From contig CAJTOJ010000005.1 in NCBI GenBank assembly GCA_910577665.1, forward strand, positions 69,150 to 133,149: DNA of 64,000 nucleotides, in the 5' to 3' direction. The notes beneath the pieces are model-generated. The model made no database searches, had not been told where the DNA came from, and saw nothing but the letters and a program-made list of their open reading frames with translations. The position numbers were made by a program, and so were the translations under genes. Below, one piece after another: positions 45,959 to 54,679 of this stretch (the first letter of the stretch is position 1; the number at the start of each line of letters is the position of its first letter). Source of the DNA: an uncultured Acetatifactor sp. Its GTDB lineage: Bacteria; Bacillota; Clostridia; Lachnospirales; Lachnospiraceae.

Positions 45959-47341
45959 TCACTCATTCCCCGGAAACTTCGGGATCCCGGCAAAGCCTTT
46001 CCCCAGATCCGCGTCTGTTGGGATATAATCCGTCATCTGTCCGTCATGGAACCTGCCATAGGCCACCATGTCAAAATAGCCTGTGCCTGTGAGGCCGAAC
46101 ACAATGGTCTTCTCCTCCCCGGTTTCCTTACATTTCTTGGCTTCATCTATGGCCACTTTGATGGCATGGGCGCTTTCCGGCGCAGGCAGGATGCCCTCCA
46201 CCCTGGCAAACTGTTCTGCCGCCTGGAAGACTGCCGTCTGCTCTACGCTCACCGCACTGATAAGACCGTCATGGTAGAGCTGGGACACCACGGAACTCAT
46301 GCCGTGGTAGCGCAGGCCCCCTGCATGGTTGGGGGCAGGCATGAAGCCGCTGCCCAGGGTATACATCTTGGCCAGGGGACATACCTTTCCCGTGTCGCAG
46401 AAATCGTACACATATTTCCCCCTGGTGAGGCTGGGGCAGGATGCAGGCTCCACTGCAAGGATCTGGTAATCCGCCTCCCCGCGGATCTTCTCCCCCACAA
46501 ACGGGGAGATCAAGCCCCCCAGGTTGGAACCACCTCCTGCACAGCCAATGATCATGTCCGGCTTGATGTCATATTTCCGCAGGGCCGCCTTGGTCTCTTC
46601 CCCGATGATGGACTGGTGGAGCAGCACCTGGGACAGTACACTGCCCAGCACATACCGGTATCCCTCCCTGCTGGTGGCCGCTTCCACGGCCTCAGAGATG
46701 GCGCAGCCCAGGCTGCCTCCGGTTCCAGGGAACTCCTCCAGGATCTTGCGGCCCACATTCGTGGTGTCCGAAGGAGATGGTGTCACCTGGGCGCCGTAGG
46801 TGCGCATGACCTCCCGGCGGAAAGGCTTCTGCTCATAGGATACCTTTACCATGTACACCAGACAGTCTAAGTCAAAATAGGAACAGGCCATGGACAGGGC
46901 CGTGCCCCACTGGCCTGCGCCGGTCTCCGTGGTGACCCCCTTAAGGCCCTGCTGTTTGGCATAATAGGCCTGGGCAATGGCAGAATTCAGCTTGTGGCTG
47001 CCGCTGGTATTGTTACCTTCAAATTTATAGTAGATCTTCGCAGGGGTGTCCAGCTTCTTCTCCAGGCAGTAGGCACGCACCAGGGGCGAAGGACGGTACA
47101 TCTTGTAGAAATCCCGGATCTCCTGGGGAATGTCAATGTAGGCGTCCGTGTCATTCAGTTCCTGCTTCACCAGTTCCTCACAGAACACCCCCTGCAGTTC
47201 CTGGGCCGTCATGGGCTGTAGGGTACCGGGGTTCAATAGCGGCGCCGGTTTGTTCTTCATGTCGGCGCGGACATTGTACCACTGCTTCGGCATCTCATGC
47301 TCTTCCAGATATATCTTGTATGGTATGGTTTTCTCAGACAT
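45959..47341 (-). CDS. Tryptophan synthase beta-like protein TrpB2
   Basis: This 460-residue PLP enzyme is of the TrpB2 type, which has extra N-terminal and internal segments compared with TrpB1 and often works without TrpA. It joins indole and serine to tryptophan, probably salvaging indole. The PLP lysine is in GSHKLNSA. The phosphate loop GGGSN and the PSPLVRAYCLEK segment are present. No other trp genes are near, which fits a salvage role. A near-consensus promoter lies about 100 bases upstream. Confidence 0.92.
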   Translation of the reverse strand: MSEKTIPYKIYLEEHEMPKQWYNVRADMKNKPAPLLNPGTLQPMTAQELQGVFCEELVKQELNDTDAYIDIPQEIRDFYKMYRPSPLVRAYCLEKKLDTPAKIYYKFEGNNTSGSHKLNSAIAQAYYAKQQGLKGVTTETGAGQWGTALSMACSYFDLDCLVYMVKVSYEQKPFRREVMRTYGAQVTPSPSDTTNVGRKILEEFPGTGGSLGCAISEAVEAATSREGYRYVLGSVLSQVLLHQSIIGEETKAALRKYDIKPDMIIGCAGGGSNLGGLISPFVGEKIRGEADYQILAVEPASCPSLTRGKYVYDFCDTGKVCPLAKMYTLGSGFMPAPNHAGGLRYHGMSSVVSQLYHDGLISAVSVEQTAVFQAAEQFARVEGILPAPESAHAIKVAIDEAKKCKETGEEKTIVFGLTGTGYFDMVAYGRFHDGQMTDYIPTDADLGKGFAGIPKFPGNE

Positions 47342-47435
47342 TGGCTGGTTCCTCCCTGTTCGCCCGCCTGGGCTTATCTAGTCTCTTGATTTTACTCCCG
47401 CTTTAGGACTTTAATGCAGGAAAACGACTGATTGC

Positions 47436-47464
47436 ATTGTAAGCATTATTGGTGAAAATGTCAA
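47436..47464 (-). promoter_or_regulatory. Strong sigma-A promoter of trpB2
   Basis: A perfect TTGACA (47459-47464) and TACAAT (47436-47441) are exactly 17 bases apart on the minus strand, about 95 bases before the trpB2 start. It is among the best promoters in the window. Confidence 0.8.
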
Positions 47465-47486
47465 GTGTCTGTGGAGGGTTACTGTT

Positions 47487-47575
47487 CACAGGTGCCACCG
47501 CGAGGTGTTTTCACGCGTTCTTTGCGTGACAAACCCGAGACAACCTGCGCCAAAACGCCTGCATTTGGCGTTTTG
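47487..47575 (+). repeat. Cluster of three hairpins at permease truncation
   Basis: Three hairpins follow one another on the plus strand: CACC-GCGA-GGTG (47496-47507, GNRA loop), TCACGC/GCGTGA (47511-47529) and a 9-base perfect CAAAACGCC/GGCGTTTTG (47551-47575). They lie exactly where a sugar-permease frame loses its similarity. They look like a folded repeat unit, perhaps inserted in the gene. No coding frame accounts for them. Confidence 0.6.
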
Positions 47576-47589
47576 TGTGCATATGTTGC

Positions 47590-48209
47590 TCCTGCCCCAG
47601 CAGGTTCAGCAGCTTGTTCACAATACCGTTGGTGGGGCTCAAGAACAGCATCAGCATGCCACACATGACCACCGTGGAAATGAAATGAGGTGCGTAGGAA
47701 ATGGTCTGGACTGCACTGCGGAACCGGTTGTTCTTCACTTCATTTAGCAGCAGGGCCAGCAGGATCGGAAAGGGAAATCCCAGCACCAGGTTCAGCAGGC
47801 TGATAGTCAAGGTGTTGCGCAGGATCACCGGGAACCAGTAGGACTTGAACAGCCGGGTAAAATTGTCAAATCCCACCCAGGGACTGCCCCAGACCCCCTT
47901 CTTGATGCTGAAATCTTTAAAGGCAATTAGGATGCCGTACATGGGTTTGTACGCAAACACTGCAATGTACACCACCGCTGGCAGCAGCAGTACATAGAGT
48001 TGCCAGGATCTGAGGATCCGCCTCCGAAGACCCGTGGTCTTGCTCCCGGCGTTCCTATTCCCTATGTTCCATTTCCCAGCAGTCTCTTTCCCGTCTCCGG
48101 TGCCTGTCTGATGACTGTCTGTCCGGTGACTGACTGTCTGATATACGGCATCCCTGTTCCTATCCATCCCCCATACTTTCTTCCCTTGGGCCATGTCTCC
48201 TTCTGCCAC
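47590..48209 (-). pseudogene. Truncated LplB-type sugar permease
   Basis: The frame reads like the N-terminal 60 percent of an LplB permease: LYVLLLPAVVYIAVFAYKPMYGI, then FKSYWFPVILRNTLTISLLN, then SYAPHFISTVVM. It stops matching after KLLNLLGQEQ, before the EAA loop needed to contact the ATPase. A tail of unrelated residues ends near 47511. There are no companion binding-protein or second-permease genes. The upstream start (48209) is preceded by AAGGAG but with too short spacing. A dead copy left by deletion or insertion is the simplest reading. Confidence 0.75.
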
Positions 48210-48224
48210 GTCTTCTTCCCCTGG

Positions 48225-48888
48225 ATCAAGTCTTCTTCATGTCTTCTTCCAGGTCCTTTCTCTCCGCTGTCAGCTTTCCGATGTACCGATGCAACGGCAG
48301 CTGTTGTAAGAAAAGCATACCGGACCTCCCTCCCCTTTTCAAGAAACCATATTTGCACAGAAATCGGCCTTTTCCTCCCATACACGCAAAAAACAGGCCT
48401 TTCATGCCTGTCTTTTTTCCATTTCCCCTATATCCATTGCAACTATCGCACAATTTCCTGGCTGTTGCTGGCCGTGAAAGACTGCCGGAAGTCCCTTGAC
48501 AAAACAACAAGCCCATGGTAACATAACAGAAATTGAAAAGAAAAGGTCCTTTCCAGAGTCTTTTCAAAGCAATTACTTGGACCACTCCTCCGGGAGTCGA
48601 GGCCATACGGACAGCCGGGTCCACTGCCGATTGGCAGCCTTGTGTTGCCTTATTGATTGAGTTAAAAGCTCAAATTTTATAAGTTGGTTACTTCATAACC
48701 GAAATGTGCCCTGTGTGCAGACTTGTGAAACGGTCAATAAGAGTAGTAAAAGTAATATTGCTATATAGACTCTGATCCCCCGTCTTATCCGAACAGCTTC
48801 TTCCAGTTCAGATTTTTGCATTTTTCCCATTCCTTTTGGGTAATGGACATTTTGCAGAAGATCAACCTGATGAAGTTCCTCTGATAGC
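48225..48888. other. Gene-poor gap before polyamine operon
   Basis: About 660 bases without a convincing gene. Frames on both strands lack family character or a ribosome site. One minus-strand frame at 48693-48896 begins at a TTG inside a hairpin arm and ends in a hydrophobic stretch; I do not accept it as a gene. Weak promoter-like boxes for speA (TTGATT with TTTATA near 48655-48685) occur on the plus strand. Confidence 0.5.
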
Positions 48889-48930
48889 AACCGCAAGTCG
48901 TGCAGACAGCACAGCTTGCGGTTTTGTTAT
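48889..48930 (+). terminator. Terminator/attenuator hairpin before speA
   Basis: AACCGCAAG (48889-48897) pairs with CTTGCGGTT (48915-48923), with a further inner GTGC/GCAC stem, then TTTTGTT. It overlaps the first possible ATG of the decarboxylase frame, so it should lower read-through into the polyamine genes unless it is prevented from folding. It could be the end of an upstream transcript or a true attenuator. Confidence 0.65.
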
Positions 48931-48961
48931 GCCAGCAGAAGAAAAAGGAGCAGGAAAGAAA

Positions 48962-50431
48962 TTGAAAATCCCCCGAACCCATCCAAATCTAAACAGCCAG
49001 AACCGTGCACCCATTTATGAGGCGTTGGAGTCCTTCCGGCAGATGCGGGTTGTCCCCTTTGATGTACCAGGCCATAAGCGGGGCCGGGGCAATCCGGAGC
49101 TGACCGAATTTCTGGGACAGCAGTGTATTGGGGCAGATGTAAACAGCATGAAGCCTCTTGACAACCTATGCCATCCGGTATCGGTCATCCTGGAGGCAGA
49201 AAAGCTGGCGGCGGACGCCTTTGGAGCGGCCCACGCATTTCTGATGGTTGGCGGCACTACAAGTTCTGTGCAGAGCATGATCCTTGCAACCTGCAAGCGG
49301 GGGGATGAGATCATTCTGCCCCGCAACGTCCATAGGAGCGTGATCAACGCCCTGGTTCTGTGTGGCGCGGTGCCGGTGTACGTCAATCCGGATGTAGATG
49401 TGCGTCTGGGCATATCCCTGGGGATGCGCCGGGAACAGGTGGCAAAGGCTATTGCCGAACATCCGGGCGCAGTGGCGGTGCTGGTAAACAATCCCACCTA
49501 CTACGGCATATGCAGTGACCTGCGGGCCATTGTCAAAATGGCTCACGCCGCAGGGATGAGATGTCTTGCGGATGAAGCCCACGGCACCCATTTCTATTTT
49601 GGCGGGGGTCTGCCGGTATCAGCCATGGCGGCAGGAGCGGACATGGCTTCCGTATCCATGCACAAGAGCGGTGGCAGCCTGACCCAGTCCAGCCTGCTTT
49701 TAGTAGGACCGGATGTCCACGCCGGATATGTGCGGCAGATTATCAATCTGACCCAGACCACCTCCGGCAGTTATCTGCTGATGTCCAGCCTGGACATCAG
49801 CCGCCGGAACCTGGCCTTGAGGGGCCGGGCAATGTTCCATCAGGTAGCCGACCTGGCAGAGTATGCCCGGCAGGAAATCAATGTAGTGGGTGGATACTAT
49901 GCCTTTGGCCGGGAACTGATGAATGGAGACTCTGTATTCGACTTTGACACCACCAAACTCAGCGTCCATACCCTGGAAATCGGTCTGGCCGGCATTGAAG
50001 TATATGATATTCTGCGGGATGAATATGATATCCAGATTGAATTCGGTGACATCGGCAACATTCTGGCCTACCTCTCCATGGGGGACCGCCCCCAGGAAGT
50101 GGAACGGCTGGTCAGTGCCCTGGCAGAGATCCGGCGGCGCTACCAGAGGGATCCGTCTGGCCTTCTGAGCCAGGAATACATAGAGCCGGAAGTGGTAGCC
50201 AGCCCCCAGGAGGCGTTTTATGCCCAGAAGATCAGCCTGCCCCTAACCAGGACCCAGGGGCGGGTATGCAGTGAGTTCGTGATGTGCTACCCGCCCGGTA
50301 TCCCCCTGCTGGCCCCGGGGGAACGGGTCACCGCAAAGATCCTGGAGCACATCCGGTACGCCAAGGAAAAAGGGTGCAGCATGACCGGTCCGGAAGATCC
50401 GAATCTCGAACAGCTGAATGTGCTGGCATGA
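48962..50431 (+). CDS. speA: Arginine decarboxylase, aminotransferase-fold (short SpeA/Cad type)
   Basis: This PLP decarboxylase of the Orn/Lys/Arg group, 489 residues, likely turns arginine to agmatine because an agmatinase gene is in the same operon. Signature segments are FDVPGHKRGRG near the N-terminus, DEAHGTHFYFGG, and the PLP lysine in SMHKSGGSL. The N-terminal response-regulator-like wing of the long enzymes is absent, as in Bacillus SpeA. A TTG start at 48962 with an AAAGGAG site is preferred, since the ATG at 48929 lies within the terminator tail and lacks one. Lysine or ornithine as substrate cannot be excluded from sequence alone. Confidence 0.85.
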   Translation: MKIPRTHPNLNSQNRAPIYEALESFRQMRVVPFDVPGHKRGRGNPELTEFLGQQCIGADVNSMKPLDNLCHPVSVILEAEKLAADAFGAAHAFLMVGGTTSSVQSMILATCKRGDEIILPRNVHRSVINALVLCGAVPVYVNPDVDVRLGISLGMRREQVAKAIAEHPGAVAVLVNNPTYYGICSDLRAIVKMAHAAGMRCLADEAHGTHFYFGGGLPVSAMAAGADMASVSMHKSGGSLTQSSLLLVGPDVHAGYVRQIINLTQTTSGSYLLMSSLDISRRNLALRGRAMFHQVADLAEYARQEINVVGGYYAFGRELMNGDSVFDFDTTKLSVHTLEIGLAGIEVYDILRDEYDIQIEFGDIGNILAYLSMGDRPQEVERLVSALAEIRRRYQRDPSGLLSQEYIEPEVVASPQEAFYAQKISLPLTRTQGRVCSEFVMCYPPGIPLLAPGERVTAKILEHIRYAKEKGCSMTGPEDPNLEQLNVLA

Positions 50432-50444
50432 AAGGAGAGCAACT

Positions 50445-51299
50445 ATGGAAATGTGGTTCAGTGAATTACATACCCCGGATGTGAAACACAGCATCCGGGT
50501 CAACCGGCACCTGTATTCCAAGCAGAGCGACTACCAGCGCATCGATATCTTCGAGACGCCTGAATTCGGCCGGGTGCTGACCCTGGACGGCAACGTGATG
50601 CTGACGGAGCGGGATGAATTTATATACGACGAAATGATAACTCATGTACCCATGGCAGTACATTCCGGCATCCGGGATATTCTGGTCATTGGAGCCGGGG
50701 ACGGCGGTGTGGTGCGGGAACTGACCCGGTATGACCGGGTAGAACACATCGACCTGGTGGAGATGGACCCACTTGTAGTGGAGGCCTGCCGGACCTATCT
50801 GCCCAGCAATGCCTGCCGGATGGACGACAGACGGGTTCATATCCATTTTGAGAATGCACTGAAGTTCATCCGGCGCCAGGAAGCGGCATACGACCTCATC
50901 ATTGTAGACTCCACTGACCCCTTCGGACCCTCGGAGGGACTGTTCACCCGGGAGTTCTACGGCTGCTGCCACAACGCCCTGCGGGCAGACGGCATCATGG
51001 TCAACCAGCAGGGGAGCCCTTTCTACGCCGAGGACGCAGAGGCCATGCAGCGCAGCCATAAGCGTATTGTCACCACCTTCCCCATCAGCCGGGTCTACCA
51101 GGCCCATATCCCCACCTATGCTGCAGGGTACTGGCTGTTCGGTTTTGCCAGCAAAAAGTATCATCCCACTGACGATCTGGACACGGAAGCATGGAGAAAG
51201 TTGAATCTGCACACACGCTACTATACCCCCAGACTCCATATGGGTGCTTTCTGTCTGCCTGCATTTCTGGAGGAGATGCTGCGGGAAGTGGAGGGATGA
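50445..51299 (+). CDS. speE: Spermidine synthase-like aminopropyltransferase
   Basis: This 284-residue protein has the SpeE layout: a small N-terminal beta domain and a Rossmann domain with GAGDGGVVREL (usually GGGDGG) and the gate-loop segment DSTDPFGPSEGLF. It would move an aminopropyl group from decarboxylated SAM to putrescine. No SAM decarboxylase (speD) gene is in view. AAAGGAG precedes the start by seven to eight bases, 14 bases after speA. It is the second gene of the operon. Confidence 0.92.
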   Translation: MEMWFSELHTPDVKHSIRVNRHLYSKQSDYQRIDIFETPEFGRVLTLDGNVMLTERDEFIYDEMITHVPMAVHSGIRDILVIGAGDGGVVRELTRYDRVEHIDLVEMDPLVVEACRTYLPSNACRMDDRRVHIHFENALKFIRRQEAAYDLIIVDSTDPFGPSEGLFTREFYGCCHNALRADGIMVNQQGSPFYAEDAEAMQRSHKRIVTTFPISRVYQAHIPTYAAGYWLFGFASKKYHPTDDLDTEAWRKLNLHTRYYTPRLHMGAFCLPAFLEEMLREVEG

Positions 51300-51302
51300 G
51301 CC

Positions 51303-52172
51303 ATGCTGAAACCAAATATTGAGAATTTTATAGGCTGTGACTGCGATTATGAACATGCCCGTATAGTCCTGTATGGCGCACCTTTTGACTCCACCACCAG
51401 CTTCCGGCCCGGCGCACGGTTCGGTCCTTCTGCCATACGCCACGAGAGTTTCGGGCTGGAAACCTATAGTCCTTATCAGGATGCTGACCTGACAGACTGC
51501 GCCGTATTTGACAGTGGCGACCTGGAGCTTTGCTTTGGCAGCGCACAGACGGCACTGGAAGATATCGAAGCCCGTGCCGTCCACATCCTGCAGGATGGAA
51601 AATTCCCCCTGCTGCTGGGCGGTGAACATCTTGTCACGCTGGGTGCGGTGCGTGCCGTGGCAAATCGACATCCGGGCCTTCACATCATTCACTTTGATGC
51701 CCACGCCGATCTGCGGGACGATTATCTGGGGGCAAAGCTCTCCCACGCCTGCGTTCTGCGCCGGTGCCATGAACTGGTAGGCGACCGGCACATCCATCAG
51801 TTCTGTATCCGCAGCGGTGACCGGGAGGAATTCCGTTTTGCCGGTGAGCATACGGATATGCACCCCTTCGGGTTTGACGGCCTGGAAGAGACCGTTGCAG
51901 TGCTGGTGGAGCAGAAAGTCCCCGTTTACCTCACCATTGACCTGGACTGCCTGGATCCTTCTGCATTTCCCGGAACAGGTACGCCAGAGGCGGGCGGTGT
52001 GGGGTTCCTCCAGCTGCTAAATGCCATCCGGACGGTCTGCACCGCCCATGTGGTTGGCGCAGACATCAATGAGCTGGCCCCTTCGCTGGATCCCAGCGGC
52101 GTTTCCACCGCAACTGCCTGCAAAGTACTGCGGGAATTGATTCTAGCCCTGCATACCGCTGATGCAAAATGA
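51303..52172 (+). CDS. speB: Agmatinase
   Basis: Agmatinase hydrolyses agmatine to putrescine and urea. The 289-residue protein of the ureohydrolase family has the manganese ligands in GGEH, DAHADLRD and DLDCLDP, and the C-terminal GADINELAP stretch. It follows speE at three bases. The absence of aguA/aguB-type genes in view supports this one-step route. With SpeA upstream, the pair gives putrescine from arginine. Confidence 0.95.
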   Translation: MLKPNIENFIGCDCDYEHARIVLYGAPFDSTTSFRPGARFGPSAIRHESFGLETYSPYQDADLTDCAVFDSGDLELCFGSAQTALEDIEARAVHILQDGKFPLLLGGEHLVTLGAVRAVANRHPGLHIIHFDAHADLRDDYLGAKLSHACVLRRCHELVGDRHIHQFCIRSGDREEFRFAGEHTDMHPFGFDGLEETVAVLVEQKVPVYLTIDLDCLDPSAFPGTGTPEAGGVGFLQLLNAIRTVCTAHVVGADINELAPSLDPSGVSTATACKVLRELILALHTADAK

Positions 52173-52198
52173 ATTTATGCCAAAAGGAGGTCCCCACT

Positions 52199-53458
52199 AT
52201 GAGTAAAGTACTTGTTATCGGCTGCGGCGGCGTTGCATCCGTTGCCATCCACAAATGCTGCCAGGTCAGCGAAGTATTCACCGAACTGTGCATTGCCAGC
52301 CGGACGAAATCCAAATGCGACAAGCTGGCCGCGCAGCTGGCTCCAAAAACTGCCACAAAACTTACCACTGCCCAGGTGGACGCAGACGATGTGCAGCAAG
52401 TCATCGACCTCATCCGTACCTGCAAGCCGGATCTGGTGATGAACATCGCCCTCCCCTATCAGGACCTGACCATCATGGATGCCTGCCTGGCCTGCGGGGT
52501 GAACTACATGGACACCGCCAACTATGAACCGGAGGACACCAATGACCCGGCGTGGCGGGCTGTCTACGAAAAGCGCTGTAAGGAAGCCGGATTCTCTGCC
52601 TATTTCGACTACAGCTGGCAGTGGGCTTACCGGGAGAAGTTCCAGGCGGCGGGACTTACTGCCCTGCTGGGCTGCGGTTTTGACCCGGGGGTAACCCAGG
52701 CGTACTGTGCCCACGCCCTGAAACACGAGTTTGATACCATTGACACCATCGACATTCTTGACTGCAATGGCGGCGACCATGGCTATGCCTTTGCCACCAA
52801 CTTCAACCCGGAGGTGAACCTGCGGGAGGTATCTGCCCCCGGCAGCTACTGGGAGGATGGTCACTGGGTGGAAGTCCCCCCTATGAGCATCAAGCGGGAA
52901 TATGACTTCGACCAGGTGGGACAAAAGGACATGTATCTGCTCCATCACGAGGAAATCGAGAGCCTTGCCCTGCATATACCCAAGGTGCGGCGGATCCGCT
53001 TCTTCATGACTTTCGGACAGAGTTATCTGGATCATATGCGGTGCCTGGAAAACGTAGGGATGCTATCTACCAGTCCTGTGGATTTTGAGGGGCAGCAGAT
53101 CGTACCCATCAAGTTCCTAAAAGCCCTGCTGCCAGACCCGGCCAGCCTGGGTCCCCGTACCAGTGGCAAGACCAACATCGGCTGCATCTTCACCGGAAAG
53201 AAGGCGGGACAGGACAAGACCTATTCCATCTACAATGTCTGTGACCACCAGGAGTGTTACCATGAGGTGGGCAGTCAGGCCGTCAGCTACACCACTGGTG
53301 TACCTGCCATGTGCGGTGCCTTGATGCTGCTGACTGGCAAGTGGAGCAAGCCCGGCGTCTACACGGTAGAGGAATTCGACCCGGATCCCTTCCTGGCAGC
53401 GCTGGACCAGTACGGTCTTCCCAGGAGCGAGTGCCGGACACCGGCGCTGGTAGACTGA
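52199..53458 (+). CDS. Carboxynorspermidine/carboxyspermidine dehydrogenase
   Basis: This 419-residue enzyme is a saccharopine dehydrogenase-like protein. It condenses putrescine (or diaminopropane) with aspartate semialdehyde and reduces the product to carboxyspermidine (or carboxynorspermidine) with NADPH. The Rossmann motif VLVIGCGGVASVA is at the N-terminus and the catalytic domain has LGCGFDPGVTQAYCAHA. Start 52199 has AAGGAGG nine bases upstream. It directly precedes the matching decarboxylase gene, which supports the assignment. Confidence 0.92.
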   Translation: MSKVLVIGCGGVASVAIHKCCQVSEVFTELCIASRTKSKCDKLAAQLAPKTATKLTTAQVDADDVQQVIDLIRTCKPDLVMNIALPYQDLTIMDACLACGVNYMDTANYEPEDTNDPAWRAVYEKRCKEAGFSAYFDYSWQWAYREKFQAAGLTALLGCGFDPGVTQAYCAHALKHEFDTIDTIDILDCNGGDHGYAFATNFNPEVNLREVSAPGSYWEDGHWVEVPPMSIKREYDFDQVGQKDMYLLHHEEIESLALHIPKVRRIRFFMTFGQSYLDHMRCLENVGMLSTSPVDFEGQQIVPIKFLKALLPDPASLGPRTSGKTNIGCIFTGKKAGQDKTYSIYNVCDHQECYHEVGSQAVSYTTGVPAMCGALMLLTGKWSKPGVYTVEEFDPDPFLAALDQYGLPRSECRTPALVD

Positions 53459-53511
53459 TGGGCAGTTCCTGCACAAAAGAAAACCGTCCAGCCTTTGAAG
53501 GACTGGGCGGT

Positions 53512-54672
53512 ATGTCCCCGGAGAACCTGTTTGGGAAACTGCCTACGCCGTGCTATATCCTGGATGAGTCCATGCTGCAACAAAATGGTGAAATACTGGC
53601 TGGTGTGGCAAAGCGGACAGGTTGCAGGATCCTTCTGGCCCAGAAAGCATTTTCCAACTATGATCTCTATCCGGTCTTATGGCCGTATCTGGACGGAACA
53701 GAAGCCAGTGGGCTGTATGAAGCCCGGCTGGGCGCAGAGGAAATGCCGGGGAAGGAGGTCCACGTTTTCTGTGCGGCCTATCGGGAGGAGGAGTTTGACG
53801 AGCTGCTGCGCTATGCCGGCCACATCGTCTTCAACTCCCCCCGCCAGCTGGAGCGGTACGGGCCACCTGCCAGAAAAGCGGGGAAGAGCATCGGACTGCG
53901 TATCAATCCGGAGTTCTCCACCCAGAAGGATCATGCTATCTACGATCCCTGCGCCCCTGGCAGCCGGCTGGGAACTACCCGCACCCAGTGGGACACCGGA
54001 ATGTCCCGGGAGATGGTTGCAATGTTGGACGGACTACATTTCCACACCCTGTGCGAGCAGGATTCCGATGCGCTGGAGATCACACTGAAGGCTGTGGAAG
54101 AAGGCTTTGGCGATGTGCTGCCCCGGATGAAATGGCTTAATTTCGGTGGCGGGCACCACATCACCAGGCCCGGATACCATATCCCCCGCCTGGAACGGTG
54201 TATCTGCCAGGCACAGGAGAAATGGAACCTGCAGGTCTATCTGGAACCTGGGGAAGCCTGTGCACTGAATGCTGGCTATCTGGCCACCCGCGTGCTGGAT
54301 GTGCTACAGCACGACGGAATGCAGATTGCCATTCTGGATACCAGCGCCGCCTGCCATATGCCGGATGTTCTGGAAATGCCTTACCGTCCGCCACTATACG
54401 GTGCAAAGGAAGCGGGAGATCTGCCTTGTACCGTCCGTCTGGGCGGCCCCACCTGCCTGGCCGGGGACGTGATTGGGGATTATGGTTTTTCTGCGCCTTT
54501 GCGGGAGGGTGACCTGCTCCTGTTTGGCGACATGGCAATCTATACCATGTGTAAGAACAATACTTTCAATGGCATGGCACTTCCGGGCATCTTTGTGCTC
54601 CACAAGGACAGGACGCTACAAAGCTTGAGACAATTTGCATATAAGGATTTCCGGCAGCGTCTGGGACAGTAG
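53512..54672 (+). CDS. nspC: Carboxynorspermidine/carboxyspermidine decarboxylase
   Basis: NspC is a PLP enzyme of the alanine-racemase fold that decarboxylates carboxyspermidine to spermidine (or the nor-form). The 386-residue protein begins LPTPCYILDESML, has the PLP lysine in LLAQKAFSNY, the NFGGGHHIT loop, and EPGEACAL at the C-terminal half. The start at 53512 has GAAGGA nine bases before it and matches family N-termini. An ATG at 53458 that overlaps the previous stop codon is possible by coupling but would add 18 residues. It ends the operon, seven bases from a convergent gene. Confidence 0.93.
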   Translation: MSPENLFGKLPTPCYILDESMLQQNGEILAGVAKRTGCRILLAQKAFSNYDLYPVLWPYLDGTEASGLYEARLGAEEMPGKEVHVFCAAYREEEFDELLRYAGHIVFNSPRQLERYGPPARKAGKSIGLRINPEFSTQKDHAIYDPCAPGSRLGTTRTQWDTGMSREMVAMLDGLHFHTLCEQDSDALEITLKAVEEGFGDVLPRMKWLNFGGGHHITRPGYHIPRLERCICQAQEKWNLQVYLEPGEACALNAGYLATRVLDVLQHDGMQIAILDTSAACHMPDVLEMPYRPPLYGAKEAGDLPCTVRLGGPTCLAGDVIGDYGFSAPLREGDLLLFGDMAIYTMCKNNTFNGMALPGIFVLHKDRTLQSLRQFAYKDFRQRLGQ

Positions 54673-54679
54673 GATCCTA

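Noticed and set aside
47551..47575. The 9-base perfect hairpin as a simple terminator
   Set aside because: It has a TTTTG edge, but it lies in a series of three hairpins, so I treat it as part of a repeat unit.
48693..48896. 67-codon minus-strand frame with a hydrophobic end
   Set aside because: It starts at a TTG inside the hairpin arm before speA, has no ribosome site and no family likeness.
50466..51863. 465-codon open frame antisense to speE and speB
   Set aside because: It covers two well-conserved enzymes in the other direction and shows no family motif.
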